Shown one piece after another: positions 1 through 7,103 of a DNA stretch of 36,322 nucleotides. The notes beneath the pieces are model-generated. The model ran no database searches. It worked only from the letters and a program-made list of their open reading frames with translations, and was not told the origin of the DNA. A program made the translations under genes and the position numbers. The stretch comes from Synergistales bacterium (GTDB lineage Bacteria; Synergistota; Synergistia; Synergistales; Aminiphilaceae), in the NCBI GenBank assembly GCA_021736445.1, contig JAIPGA010000018.1, forward strand, positions 1 to 36,322, in the 5' to 3' direction. Position 1 is the stretch's first letter, and each line of letters opens with the position of its first letter.

Positions 1-24
1 GACACAGGGATTCCGCCGTATCAT
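1..24 (-). CDS. 5' end of an unidentified gene, cut by the left window edge
   Basis: An ATG at 24 on the minus strand is preceded by a good ribosome binding site (GAGGGGAG, about 5 bases upstream). It opens a frame of eight codons (MIRRNPCV) before the window ends. It lies 23 bases after the stop of the opine dehydrogenase gene, so it is probably the next gene of the same operon. Too little is visible to name a product. Confidence 0.45.
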
Positions 25-47
25 GGCACTCCCCTCTCGCCGCCGTG

Positions 48-1157
48 TCACACCCCACCCCCCTTCCCATACTGCACGAACCGCATAATGTCTTCCCTGT
101 CCAGACCGCCGAGGCCCAGACGTTGGCGGCTCCGTCCCTCCTCATGGAAATCCCTGTCCAGAAGGGCGGAGTAGATTGCCACCAGCCCATCCATGACAGG
201 AGTGGCGACACCGGCCGTATCGCCCAGGTCCACCACCGGGACAAGCAGATTGGGGACATCCTCGGTGGCGTACCGGTGGTGGACACCCTTCGGGGCGTCC
301 GCCCCATGCCTGGCGTAGATGGGGTTGTTGGCAAAGAGTTCGTGCAGGGTGGTTCCGTCAACGGTGTAGACGGAGCGGATCCACTCCTGCGCCGAGGAAA
401 GATCGAGCCCGTAGGCCTTGCCTACGGCCACCCGTTCTGCGTCGACCGCCTCCAGCAGCTTCCCTACGCTCGGGGTGACGCCGTCGGTGTAGAATCGAAA
501 ATCGCTGCCCACCCCTTCGATCCGGCCCACGTTCAACAGAAGCGTGGCGCAGTGGGCGACCATGTTCATGTTGCTGAAGGCCACCTGCAGGACATTCCTC
601 TGCGGCCAGAGGGGGATCGGAACGGCTCCCTCCAGGGCGGCCACGAATCCCTCCGAGGCGTCGCCCTCCAGACAGGCACCGGAAAAGCCCTTTTTGACGC
701 CCCAGATATTCACCACGCCCGGTTCGGTCATCCGGCAGGCGTAGGGCAGGGTGTCCGTCTCGCCGAGATGCGAGGGATCCACGGCGAGATTGCCGGCCGC
801 GGCCATCGCATAGGCTTCCAGACTGCCGAAGTTCCCCGGGACAAGCAGCACCCTTGCGCCCGGTTCGACACAGGGCAGGACGAGCTCCAGGAGAGGGCGC
901 TGGGCGAAGGAAGGAACCACCACGAAGACCACATCGGCACCCGCCACGGCCTCTCCGGGATCTGTCGTAGCCCTGCGGAGCTTCCCCCTGCCTTCGATCA
1001 CGCCGGTAAGCCGGATCTCCCGGGACTCCCGGACCGGGGCGAAGGCCTCCGCGCAGGAGGGATGTTCAAAGAGGGAGACCTCGTGCCCCCGCAGCGCCAG
1101 ATCGCCGCTCAGCGCCTGGCCCCCGTTGCCCGCTCCCAACACAGCAACACGCATCAC
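48..1157 (-). CDS. NAD(P)-dependent opine (octopine/nopaline) dehydrogenase family protein
   Basis: A 369-residue cytosolic enzyme. It starts with MMRVAVLGAGNGGQAL, a Rossmann dinucleotide-binding fold with the GxGxxG motif at about residues 8-13. The remainder resembles the C-terminal octopine dehydrogenase domain, with the family-type segment around NIWGVKKGF. Family members reversibly join an amino acid and a 2-oxo acid to form an N-(carboxyalkyl) amino acid. The substrate here cannot be read from sequence. The first codon is GTG at 1157 or the ATG just after it at 1154, behind an AGGGGG site. It lies 18 bases downstream of dctM in one operon, which suggests it acts on whatever that TRAP transporter imports, probably in the oxidative, catabolic direction (inference). 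Confidence 0.85.
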   Translation of the reverse strand: MMRVAVLGAGNGGQALSGDLALRGHEVSLFEHPSCAEAFAPVRESREIRLTGVIEGRGKLRRATTDPGEAVAGADVVFVVVPSFAQRPLLELVLPCVEPGARVLLVPGNFGSLEAYAMAAAGNLAVDPSHLGETDTLPYACRMTEPGVVNIWGVKKGFSGACLEGDASEGFVAALEGAVPIPLWPQRNVLQVAFSNMNMVAHCATLLLNVGRIEGVGSDFRFYTDGVTPSVGKLLEAVDAERVAVGKAYGLDLSSAQEWIRSVYTVDGTTLHELFANNPIYARHGADAPKGVHHRYATEDVPNLLVPVVDLGDTAGVATPVMDGLVAIYSALLDRDFHEEGRSRQRLGLGGLDREDIMRFVQYGKGGGV

Positions 1158-1175
1158 TGGTCGCCCCCTTCTCCG

Positions 1176-2480
1176 CTACTGGACAAAGCCCAGCATCCTG
1201 GGCAGGAACAGCGAGAGGTCAGGCCAGAAGGAGGTCAGAAAGACCACAGGCACATACCCGAAGAGGATCAGCACCATCGCCGGCTTGATGATATCCATGA
1301 ACTCCACCTTCCCGATGCGCATCCCCAGATAGAGGATACTGGCGTAGGGCGGTGTGACCCCTCCCATGGCGAGGTTGACCCCCATGATCGCAGCGAACTG
1401 CACCGGGCTCACGCCGATAGCCTGCACCAGCGGCAGCAGCAGCGGCGCCACCAGGATGATCCCCGTGATGTCGTTGACGATCATGCCGACGAAAAAGAGC
1501 ATGATGTTGATCAGCACCAGGATGACGGCCTTGTTCTGGGTGATCGAAAAGAGTCCCTGCACCAGCATCTGGGGGACCCGTTCCATCACGTAGGTCTGGC
1601 TGAGCATCAGACAGACCAGGATCATGATCAGTATGGCGCCCACCGAGGTGGCCGACTCCCAGGCCAGCTTGTAGAATCCCGAGGGCGTCAGTCCCCTGTA
1701 GACAAAAAAGCCTACCGGAATCGCATAGATCACGGCTACGGCGGCGGCCTCCGTGGGGGTCATGATCCCGCCGTAGATCCCGCCGAGAATGATGAAGGGC
1801 ATCATCAGGGCGGGGAGGGCGTTCCAGGTTCTGCTGGAGAGCTGTTTCATCTTCTCCGGGAGGGGCAGCTTGGGCTCCTGGTGGAGATCGAACTTCCTCG
1901 ACCAGATGAGATTGATCGCCGCAAAGAGAAAGGTGATCAGCACGCCGGGGCCCACAGTGGCCAGGAAACAGGCCAGGATGGAGGTCTCGGTCACCCAGCC
2001 GTAGACGATCATGATCACGCTGGGCGGGATGAGCAGACCGAGGATGGAGGAGTTGACCACCAGCGCCGTGGCGTACCCCCGGGGATACCCCTCCTCCTCC
2101 ATCCGGGGGATAAGGATCGGACCCATGGCGGCGACACCGGTGAATCCGCTGCCGGAGATCGCGCCGATGATCGCGCAGGCCACCGCACTGACCACACCGA
2201 GGCCACCCTTGATCCGCCCGACAAAGACATTGACAAACTCCAGGAGATAGCGGGCGATCCCGCTCTCGCTCATGATGGTGCCGGCGAAGATAAAGAGAGG
2301 GACACAGAGCAGAACGGGATTGGTAATCTGCCCGATCCCCCAGAGCATCATGCCCTTCATGGTCACTTCACCGACAATGCTCATGAACATCAGGGCACCG
2401 CCGAAACAGAAGGGCAGCGGCACTCCCAACGTGAGAAAGACAACGAGAATAATTAACGAGAAAAGGACTATGGTGAGCAT
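1176..2480 (-). CDS. dctM: TRAP transporter large permease subunit (DctM type)
   Basis: A 434-residue polytopic membrane protein with about 12 hydrophobic segments, the normal length for DctM. It opens MLTIVLFSLIILVVFLTLG. It carries family segments such as GSGFTGVAAMGPILIP and the second-half block AAIMGVNLAMGGVTPP. DctM is the ion-coupled channel subunit of tripartite ATP-independent periplasmic transporters, which import small carboxylates and amino-acid-like acids. It pairs with DctQ immediately upstream (21-base gap). No DctP-type binding protein gene lies in this operon, so the binding protein must be encoded beyond the left edge or elsewhere. The ribosome binding site (GAGGAGAG) is somewhat far from the ATG. 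Confidence 0.93.
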   Translation of the reverse strand: MLTIVLFSLIILVVFLTLGVPLPFCFGGALMFMSIVGEVTMKGMMLWGIGQITNPVLLCVPLFIFAGTIMSESGIARYLLEFVNVFVGRIKGGLGVVSAVACAIIGAISGSGFTGVAAMGPILIPRMEEEGYPRGYATALVVNSSILGLLIPPSVIMIVYGWVTETSILACFLATVGPGVLITFLFAAINLIWSRKFDLHQEPKLPLPEKMKQLSSRTWNALPALMMPFIILGGIYGGIMTPTEAAAVAVIYAIPVGFFVYRGLTPSGFYKLAWESATSVGAILIMILVCLMLSQTYVMERVPQMLVQGLFSITQNKAVILVLINIMLFFVGMIVNDITGIILVAPLLLPLVQAIGVSPVQFAAIMGVNLAMGGVTPPYASILYLGMRIGKVEFMDIIKPAMVLILFGYVPVVFLTSFWPDLSLFLPRMLGFVQ

Positions 2481-2501
2481 TGGACCGTTCTCTCTCCTCT
2501 C

Positions 2502-3020
2502 TTACGCCTCAGGCGCTTCGCCGGAATCAAGCGTTTTCATCCGCTGGAAGACCGTCCGTACCGTATAGACCCCCATCAGGGCAAACCCGACCACCGAAGC
2601 AAAGTCGGCATAGATCAACGGTATGTACAGCGTGGGGCTCGTCTTGCCCATCATCTGGCTGTAGGCGAAGTAGTCGTAGGCCCAGTAGGTCAGCCAGGCA
2701 AGCACCACTACCGAGATGATCGACGCGACAAGACGGATCAGCCTGACGGTCCTCTGATTCTTGACAAAGACCTCCAGAACGCGGGCCACAATCTGGGTCT
2801 CCTCCGCCGATGCGTTGATACCACCGATGAAATAGAGCCATATGGTGGGAAAGAGCAGGATCTCCTCGATTCCCATCAACGGCGCCCGAAAGACATAACG
2901 CAGCAGTACCTGCACAAATACCAGCACCGCCACCGCAAGGATCAACACAAAGAGAACAAAACGCTGTCCCCGCTCGACGCTTGCGGCAAATCCTCCTCCC
3001 AGCTCATCCTGCGACAACAC
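2502..3020 (-). CDS. dctQ: TRAP transporter small permease subunit (DctQ type)
   Basis: About 172 residues with four predicted membrane helices (FVLFVLILAVAVLVF, LLFPTIWLYFIG, LVASIISVVVLAWLTYWAY, FASVVGFALMGVY), the standard architecture of DctQ. The GTG start at 3020 is chosen because an AGGGGGAG ribosome binding site sits just upstream. The longer in-frame ATG at 3062 would add 14 residues not typical of the family and has no clear site. It is the first gene of the operon dctQ-dctM-opine dehydrogenase. A promoter with a 17-base spacer lies at 3083-3111, overlapped by two dyads that are candidate operators for the divergent GntR regulator. Confidence 0.9.
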   Translation of the reverse strand: MLSQDELGGGFAASVERGQRFVLFVLILAVAVLVFVQVLLRYVFRAPLMGIEEILLFPTIWLYFIGGINASAEETQIVARVLEVFVKNQRTVRLIRLVASIISVVVLAWLTYWAYDYFAYSQMMGKTSPTLYIPLIYADFASVVGFALMGVYTVRTVFQRMKTLDSGEAPEA

Positions 3021-3076
3021 AGATCTCCCCCTTTCGCACGGTAGCCCAAGGGCTCCATACAATCCTCTCTCCCTAC

Positions 3077-3093
3077 CATCCTAATGTAGGATG
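3077..3093. promoter_or_regulatory. Perfect 17-bp dyad over the -10 element
   Basis: CATCCTA-ATG-TAGGATG is a perfect inverted repeat with 7-base arms and a 3-base centre. It covers the -10 (3083-3088) of the dctQM promoter. It differs in sequence from the GT-N3-AC dyads at 3101 and 3222. It may be a second operator or a leader hairpin at the start of the transcript. Confidence 0.45.
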
Positions 3094-3111
3094 TTTGAAT
3101 ATGTAGTACAA
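3083..3111 (-). promoter_or_regulatory. Promoter of the dctQM-opine dehydrogenase operon
   Basis: On the minus strand, -35 TTGTAC (3106-3111) and -10 TACATT (3083-3088) are separated by exactly 17 bases. The implied start of transcription is about 3076, leaving a leader of roughly 55 bases before the GTG at 3020. Both elements are covered by dyads (3101-3111 and 3077-3093). Assigned by eye from consensus and position. Confidence 0.6.
3101..3111. promoter_or_regulatory. Candidate GntR/FadR-type operator (GT-N3-AC) at the dctQ -35
   Basis: ATGTAGTACAA contains the perfect dyad TGTA-G-TACA. It has the GT-N3-AC core known for FadR-subfamily GntR regulators. It coincides with the -35 element of the dctQM promoter. 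A closely similar site, TTGTCAGACAA, lies over the -35 of the divergent regulator gene, which supports a shared operator. Confidence 0.5.
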
Positions 3112-3221
3112 TACGGAAGCCCGGCGCCTGTGTCAATAGCTGCCCAGCCGAATGCCTCAGTGCATTCTGTACACGTTTAAGCAACCCTATTTCACAAGCA
3201 GCCTCGGAGTCCATCCGGTAC

Positions 3222-3249
3222 TTGTCAGACAAAGCAAAGAGAGTACACT
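3222..3249 (+). promoter_or_regulatory. Promoter of the GntR regulator gene with an overlapping GT-N3-AC dyad
   Basis: -35 TTGTCA (3222-3227) and -10 TACACT (3244-3249) have a 16-base spacer. The -35 lies inside the perfect dyad TTGTC-A-GACAA (3222-3232), a GT-N3-AC type site like the one at 3101-3111. This suggests autoregulation. Transcription would start near 3257, just ahead of the coding region. Confidence 0.5.
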
Positions 3250-3264
3250 CTTCCAGGAAAGTAG

Positions 3265-4029
3265 GTGAAGGAAAGGATGTTCAAACCGGCAAGCAGATCA
3301 AACCTCTACCAGGAGGTCCTGAAGCAGATGATAGAGGCGATCAAGGAGGGGAGGTGGAAACCGGGGGAGCGGATTCCCACGGAGATGGAGCTCGCCCGCT
3401 CCTTCGAGGTGGGCCGGAACAGCATCAGGGAGGCCACCAAGGCCCTGGCGATCTTCGGCATCGTGGAATCGAAGCCCGGGCAGGGAACCTTTGTCTCTGG
3501 AGATGCCCGCAAGAATATCATCAACACCGAGCTGCTCCGCTACCTCACCGACGACACCTCATGGGTGGAGTTGATGGAGGTCCGCATCCTCCTGGAGGTC
3601 CAGAATGTCTACTGGGCGGCGCAGAACGCCACCGAAAAGGACGCCGAAGAGCTCCGCGAGATCATCCGGCGGACCCAGGACGCCTCGGGAAGCGGTCATC
3701 CCCGGGACGCCGAGCATCTCAAGATCCACACGGATTTCCACGAGAAGATCGCAGCCATCGGGAGGAACAAGCTCGCGCTACGCCTCCTCCGTTCCATCCG
3801 AAGCGAGATCGACGCCCAGCGCCACAAGTACCTCAATCTCACCGAAGCGGAATGGGAACAGATGATCATCGAACACGAGCAGATGGTCGACCGTATCGCG
3901 GCCCGCGACGCAGCCGGCGCCAGCAGGATCATGCGGGACCATCTGCTCCGGGGGTTGGAAAAGGCGGTCCCCGAGAAGGAACGGAAACACCGGGATATCC
4001 GGGAGACGAGCATCTCCCGGAAGCACTGA
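3265..4029 (+). CDS. GntR-family (FadR subfamily) transcriptional regulator
   Basis: A 254-residue DNA-binding protein. The N-terminal winged helix-turn-helix spans about residues 12-80 (GERIPTEMELARSFEVGRNS, then the wing GQGTFV). It is followed by an all-helical FCD-type effector domain (about 95-240) with conserved histidines in DFHEKIA and the late HEQMVDRI and RDHLL segments. Such regulators usually repress a neighbouring catabolic operon and are released by its substrate. The gene is divergent from the TRAP-opine dehydrogenase operon, and GT-N3-AC dyads cover both promoters. The start is GTG 3265. ATG 3277 is an alternative and would fit the short leader better. The stop codon lies inside a terminator stem. 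Confidence 0.9.
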   Translation: MKERMFKPASRSNLYQEVLKQMIEAIKEGRWKPGERIPTEMELARSFEVGRNSIREATKALAIFGIVESKPGQGTFVSGDARKNIINTELLRYLTDDTSWVELMEVRILLEVQNVYWAAQNATEKDAEELREIIRRTQDASGSGHPRDAEHLKIHTDFHEKIAAIGRNKLALRLLRSIRSEIDAQRHKYLNLTEAEWEQMIIEHEQMVDRIAARDAAGASRIMRDHLLRGLEKAVPEKERKHRDIRETSISRKH

Positions 4030-4054
4030 CGCACCGCCGGGCGGTGCGTCAGTG
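4024..4054. terminator. 15-bp perfect hairpin overlapping the GntR stop codon
   Basis: CACTGACGCACCGCC and its exact reverse complement are separated by a single base, so the true loop is a few bases wide. The TGA stop (4027-4029) sits in the left arm. No T-run follows on either strand. It lies between convergent genes and may serve both. Confidence 0.65.
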
Positions 4055-4135
4055 CGGAAAGGCGGTACCCCTGCTGGGGCACCTATGTGCAGAGGGCTCT
4101 CCCGAAGGAGCACCCCGCACCCATCTCTCCACCGC

Positions 4136-4663
4136 TCAGGAAGGGGAATAGCGGTTCCGGTGCACCTTGTGCAGAGGCAGCTCTTCCCTGGGATGCCCCG
4201 GCTTCTCTTCATTCCCGTAGCCCAGCGCGATGATCGACGCAACCCGGTAGTGTGCGGGGATACCGAGGATCTCCCTGGCCACATCCTCGGCCTTCGCATG
4301 GCTCGTCCCGGGCCGGTTGCGTATCTGGATCCAGCAGCTCGAGAGCCCCAGGGCTTCAGCCTCCAGCTGGATGATGACGGAGGCGATGGAGCAGTCTTCC
4401 ACCCAGACGTCGCTCTCGCGCTCGTCGGCGATCACCACCACGCCAAGGGGCGCCTCGGCGAGAAACCTGCCCCCCTGAGGTTTACAGTCAGCCAGTTCCT
4501 TCAGCAACCCCCGGGATTCTACAATGACAAACTCCCAGGGTTTGATGTTCTTCGCAGAAGGCGAACGAAGCATCGCCTCCTGCAAAGCCTCCACCTTCTC
4601 GGGCTCTACGGGGCTCTCCCTGAAACGCCGGATACTCCGCCGGTTCCGCAGCAGTTCAAGCAT
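4136..4663 (-). CDS. Nitroreductase-family flavoprotein
   Basis: About 175 residues from an ATG at 4663 preceded by GGAGGGAG. A longer in-frame start at 4747 would run into the upstream gene and lacks a site. Features are the FMN-binding start MLELLRNRRSIRRF, the segment SPSAKNIKPWEFVIV, and near the C-terminus IIALGYGNEEKPGHPREEL. Family members are FMN-dependent NAD(P)H oxidoreductases acting on nitro compounds, quinones or flavins. The physiological substrate is not predictable. It is the last gene of the minus-strand group with DUF190 and MOT1. Confidence 0.87.
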   Translation of the reverse strand: MLELLRNRRSIRRFRESPVEPEKVEALQEAMLRSPSAKNIKPWEFVIVESRGLLKELADCKPQGGRFLAEAPLGVVVIADERESDVWVEDCSIASVIIQLEAEALGLSSCWIQIRNRPGTSHAKAEDVAREILGIPAHYRVASIIALGYGNEEKPGHPREELPLHKVHRNRYSPS

Positions 4664-4703
4664 CACAATCTCCCTCCATATTCTGTGCGGTCCACGCACT
4701 CCA

Positions 4704-5012
4704 TCATTCCTCGTTTTTGGTCCCGTCGTATCGATAGAAAACAACATGGACCGGCTCCCGGGTGACCAGCCCCTCCCGCAGGGTCTCGTCGAGAAAGGGC
4801 ATCAGCTGGTCGAGCCGCTCTCCCCTGTCAACGATCTCGACAATACAGGGCAGGTCCTCGGAGAGTCGCAGGATATGCGCCGCATGGACCCGGCTGTGGG
4901 CACCGAATCCCTCCATACCGCGCAGTACGGTCACACCGGCGAGCCCCCGACGCCCATCTGTTACGACAGAGGCACTCCCCCTCTCCGGACGTCGCAGCGC
5001 CGTCTCATACAT
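4704..5012 (-). CDS. DUF190-family (PII-like) protein, short at the N-terminus
   Basis: A 102-residue soluble protein. The DUF190 signature is clear (GLAGVTVLRGMEGFGAHS, then ILRLSEDLPCIVEIVD and a C-terminal EGLVT strand). DUF190 proteins adopt a PII-like ferredoxin fold of unknown role and often sit beside transporters. The first strand usually seen in the family is absent. The ATG at 5012 overlaps the last 8 bases of the upstream MOT1 gene, and the frame upstream is closed by a TGA six codons earlier. The protein is therefore either a short variant or lost its start. The overlap implies translational coupling with the transporter, which it may regulate (inference). Confidence 0.75.
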   Translation of the reverse strand: MYETALRRPERGSASVVTDGRRGLAGVTVLRGMEGFGAHSRVHAAHILRLSEDLPCIVEIVDRGERLDQLMPFLDETLREGLVTREPVHVVFYRYDGTKNEE

Positions 5013-6213
5013 GGAAACGCTCCAATCTCAACGCGCAGGAAAGCGCAAACCCCGCCACAAACCCAACGGCAAGATTGGCAGCCAACGTCACGGCAACAAT
5101 CAAAAGCGCCACAAAGAACTCCTCCCGGCCCTCCAGGTCGATGGCCCGCATGCCGAGCTGTCCCCCGGCAAAGAGGAGCAGCACCCCCAGCACCGCCATG
5201 GGGAGCAGTTTCAGCAACTCCAGGATGGAACCGCCCAGAAAGAGGGTCAGAACGAGGAAGAACCCGCCGATCATGAGATTCGATGCCGCCGTTCTGGCGC
5301 CGAACCGGTAGTGGGCGGCGAGACCGCCGGCGCCGTGGCACATGGGCATCCCTCCCAGAAGGGCGCTGCAGAGATTGGCCGCCGACATGCTGAGCGCCGC
5401 CGTCCGGTAGGTGATCCTCCCCGCCTGCCGGCCGAAATAGGAAGAGGAGAGATCGACAAAGGCGATGTCGGCATTGAGGAGTGTCAGTGGGAGCTGGGGG
5501 ACCACGGCGAGGAAGAATGCATTCCGGAATTCCTCCGGCGACGGCCAGCCCGCAGGCAGGATCCGGGGCAGATGGAAACCGGGGTCCAGGGCATGGAAGG
5601 CCACGTCCGGACCCAGTAGCAGGGCGGCCAGCACGCCGCCGGAGACGACCGCAAGACCGGCGGGAAACCGTCGGTTGTCCACCAGCAGGAGGGTCACTAG
5701 CACACCGAGGATCCCCAGCGGAAGACCCACCGGCACACCGGCGATCTCCTGGAGAGCAAGAAAGGGCTCGGCGGCGCCCTGGAGGGCCTGAAAGGAGGAT
5801 TCCCCCAGGATAAACCGCAGGCCCTGGGTCATCAGCAGAAGCCCTGTGGTGAGCTGGACCCCTCTGATGACGGCCTTCGGTGTGCATCTCCCGATGAACC
5901 CCGCCGCTCCCGAGGCGCCGAAGAGGAGCAACGCACCACCCATGAGCAGGCCGGCGGCGTAGACCTCGCCGGCGCTCATTCCGGTGGCGATGGCATAGGC
6001 CCCGATCACCTTCATGGGCTGCACGGGAACGGTGGTCCCGAAGAAGAGACCGGAGCCGATGTAGAAGAGCCCCACCGGCAGGAAGACCGCCCCCGGGTCA
6101 AGACCGTTGACGAAGACGATCCCTATAGCGAGCGGAAGCAGGGTTCCCAGGTCACCCAGCGAACCGGCCGCTTCCAGTCTGTTCCATCTCCAGGGAAGAC
6201 CGATGATACTCAC
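5005..6213 (-). CDS. MOT1-type molybdate/sulfate transporter
   Basis: About 402 residues and ten or more hydrophobic segments. It carries both signatures of the MFS_MOT1 family of molybdate or sulfate transporters: GSLGDLGTLLPL at residues 17-28 and PVQPMKVIGAYAI at 63-75. A second paired block, FVDLSSSYFGRQAG with MPMCHGAGGLAAHYRFG, follows in the second half. Molybdate uptake would supply molybdoenzymes, but sulfate cannot be excluded. The GTG start at 6213 is chosen because translated homology begins there. The farther TTG at 6264 has no better site, so the start is uncertain. It overlaps the downstream DUF190 gene. Confidence 0.82.
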   Translation of the reverse strand: MSIIGLPWRWNRLEAAGSLGDLGTLLPLAIGIVFVNGLDPGAVFLPVGLFYIGSGLFFGTTVPVQPMKVIGAYAIATGMSAGEVYAAGLLMGGALLLFGASGAAGFIGRCTPKAVIRGVQLTTGLLLMTQGLRFILGESSFQALQGAAEPFLALQEIAGVPVGLPLGILGVLVTLLLVDNRRFPAGLAVVSGGVLAALLLGPDVAFHALDPGFHLPRILPAGWPSPEEFRNAFFLAVVPQLPLTLLNADIAFVDLSSSYFGRQAGRITYRTAALSMSAANLCSALLGGMPMCHGAGGLAAHYRFGARTAASNLMIGGFFLVLTLFLGGSILELLKLLPMAVLGVLLLFAGGQLGMRAIDLEGREEFFVALLIVAVTLAANLAVGFVAGFALSCALRLERFHV

Positions 6214-6282
6214 CTCACTCTGCCAGGTTAACGAAAATCTTAACAGATAACACCGACAGAGCAAGCACCGGTCAGGAGAGAA

Positions 6283-6945
6283 TCACACCCTGGAGATACC
6301 ATTGATCGGCTTCCCGATCCCCGACGCAAGGAGATGCCGCATCCAGTGGATGCCTGTGAGCTCCAGCCCCGCACCGCGCACCAGCCCCCCGATCTCCTCC
6401 TCGCTGAAAAACCGGGAACCGTGGAGAAAGATACCGTGCGCGGCGCCGGCCTTCCTCCCCTCATCGAGGGAACGCCTGCCGGGGGTGATCAGGACAAAGC
6501 GTCCCCCCGGCGCGAGAACTCGGGCCACCTCCTGCATGAAGCGCTCCGGCTCGGAGAGGAAAAGCAGCACCGCCACGCTGGCCCCACAGGTAAAGCTGCC
6601 GTCCGGCCAGGGGAGATTCAAGGCATCCCCCTGGTCGATACGCAACCTGCCCTCCTCGATCGCCGCCCGGTTGTTTGCGGAAGCCAGCTCCACCATATCC
6701 CGGCTGTGGTCCAGCGCGGCGGCCTTCCCGACATAGCGCAGCATCTCGCGGAGCAGGAGACCGCCCCCCTGTCCGATCTCGCAGTAGCTGTCCCGCTCGG
6801 CGGGCCGTATCCACTCCAGAACGAGGGGCGTCACATTCTGCACGGATCTGTCTTTGTACACCAGCCGCCCCATCCATCCCGACGGCTTCCGGGAAAGCCG
6901 GTCCGTCACCCAGCGGGAGAACACGTCGGGCAGTAATGTCACCAT
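6283..6945 (-). CDS. Class I SAM-dependent methyltransferase
   Basis: A 220-residue cytosolic protein. Start ATG 6945 lies 7 bases after an AAGAAGG site; a longer frame to 7074 is not supported. The SAM-binding core includes YCEIGQGGGLLL (motif I, Gly-rich) at about residues 55-66, the acidic LDHSRDMVELA and the motif-II region DQGDALNLPWPDGSF. The arrangement is that of the Methyltransf_11 type. A segment VLAPGGRFVLITPG completes the fold. The methyl acceptor is unknown. An extended -10 promoter upstream (7015-7023) suggests it begins its own transcript, which could continue into MOT1 69 bases downstream. Confidence 0.85.
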   Translation of the reverse strand: MVTLLPDVFSRWVTDRLSRKPSGWMGRLVYKDRSVQNVTPLVLEWIRPAERDSYCEIGQGGGLLLREMLRYVGKAAALDHSRDMVELASANNRAAIEEGRLRIDQGDALNLPWPDGSFTCGASVAVLLFLSEPERFMQEVARVLAPGGRFVLITPGRRSLDEGRKAGAAHGIFLHGSRFFSEEEIGGLVRGAGLELTGIHWMRHLLASGIGKPINGISRV

Positions 6946-7014
6946 GGACACACCTTCTTTGCAGGGGCAACACGTCACCGTCTCACCCAAGATAATAAGA
7001 TCTTTTACGGCAAG

Positions 7015-7023
7015 AGTATACCA
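7015..7023 (-). promoter_or_regulatory. Extended -10 promoter upstream of the methyltransferase gene
   Basis: TGGTATACT on the minus strand combines the TGn extension with a 5/6 -10 match. No good -35 is visible. A 16-base imperfect dyad (AAGAT/ATCTT arms, 6989-7004) lies just downstream of the likely start of transcription and could bind a regulator. Confidence 0.45.
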
Positions 7024-7103
7024 CAAACCGCTCCTCACAAAGATGTGGCCCCATCCCCTGGAGTGGCCCTGCACTCCTCATCGAACCGGAAAGGGGGAAC
7101 CGT

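Noticed and set aside
45-2456. An 803-codon open frame on the plus strand
   Set aside because: It is antisense to the opine dehydrogenase and DctM genes. Its His/Asp/Gly/Pro-rich translation has no recognisable domain, as expected from high-GC codon bias on the opposite strand.
4064-4083. A small hairpin (GGTaCCCC/GGGGcACC) after the first nitroreductase
   Set aside because: It is short with a mismatch and no T-run. The 15-bp hairpin next to it is the better terminator.
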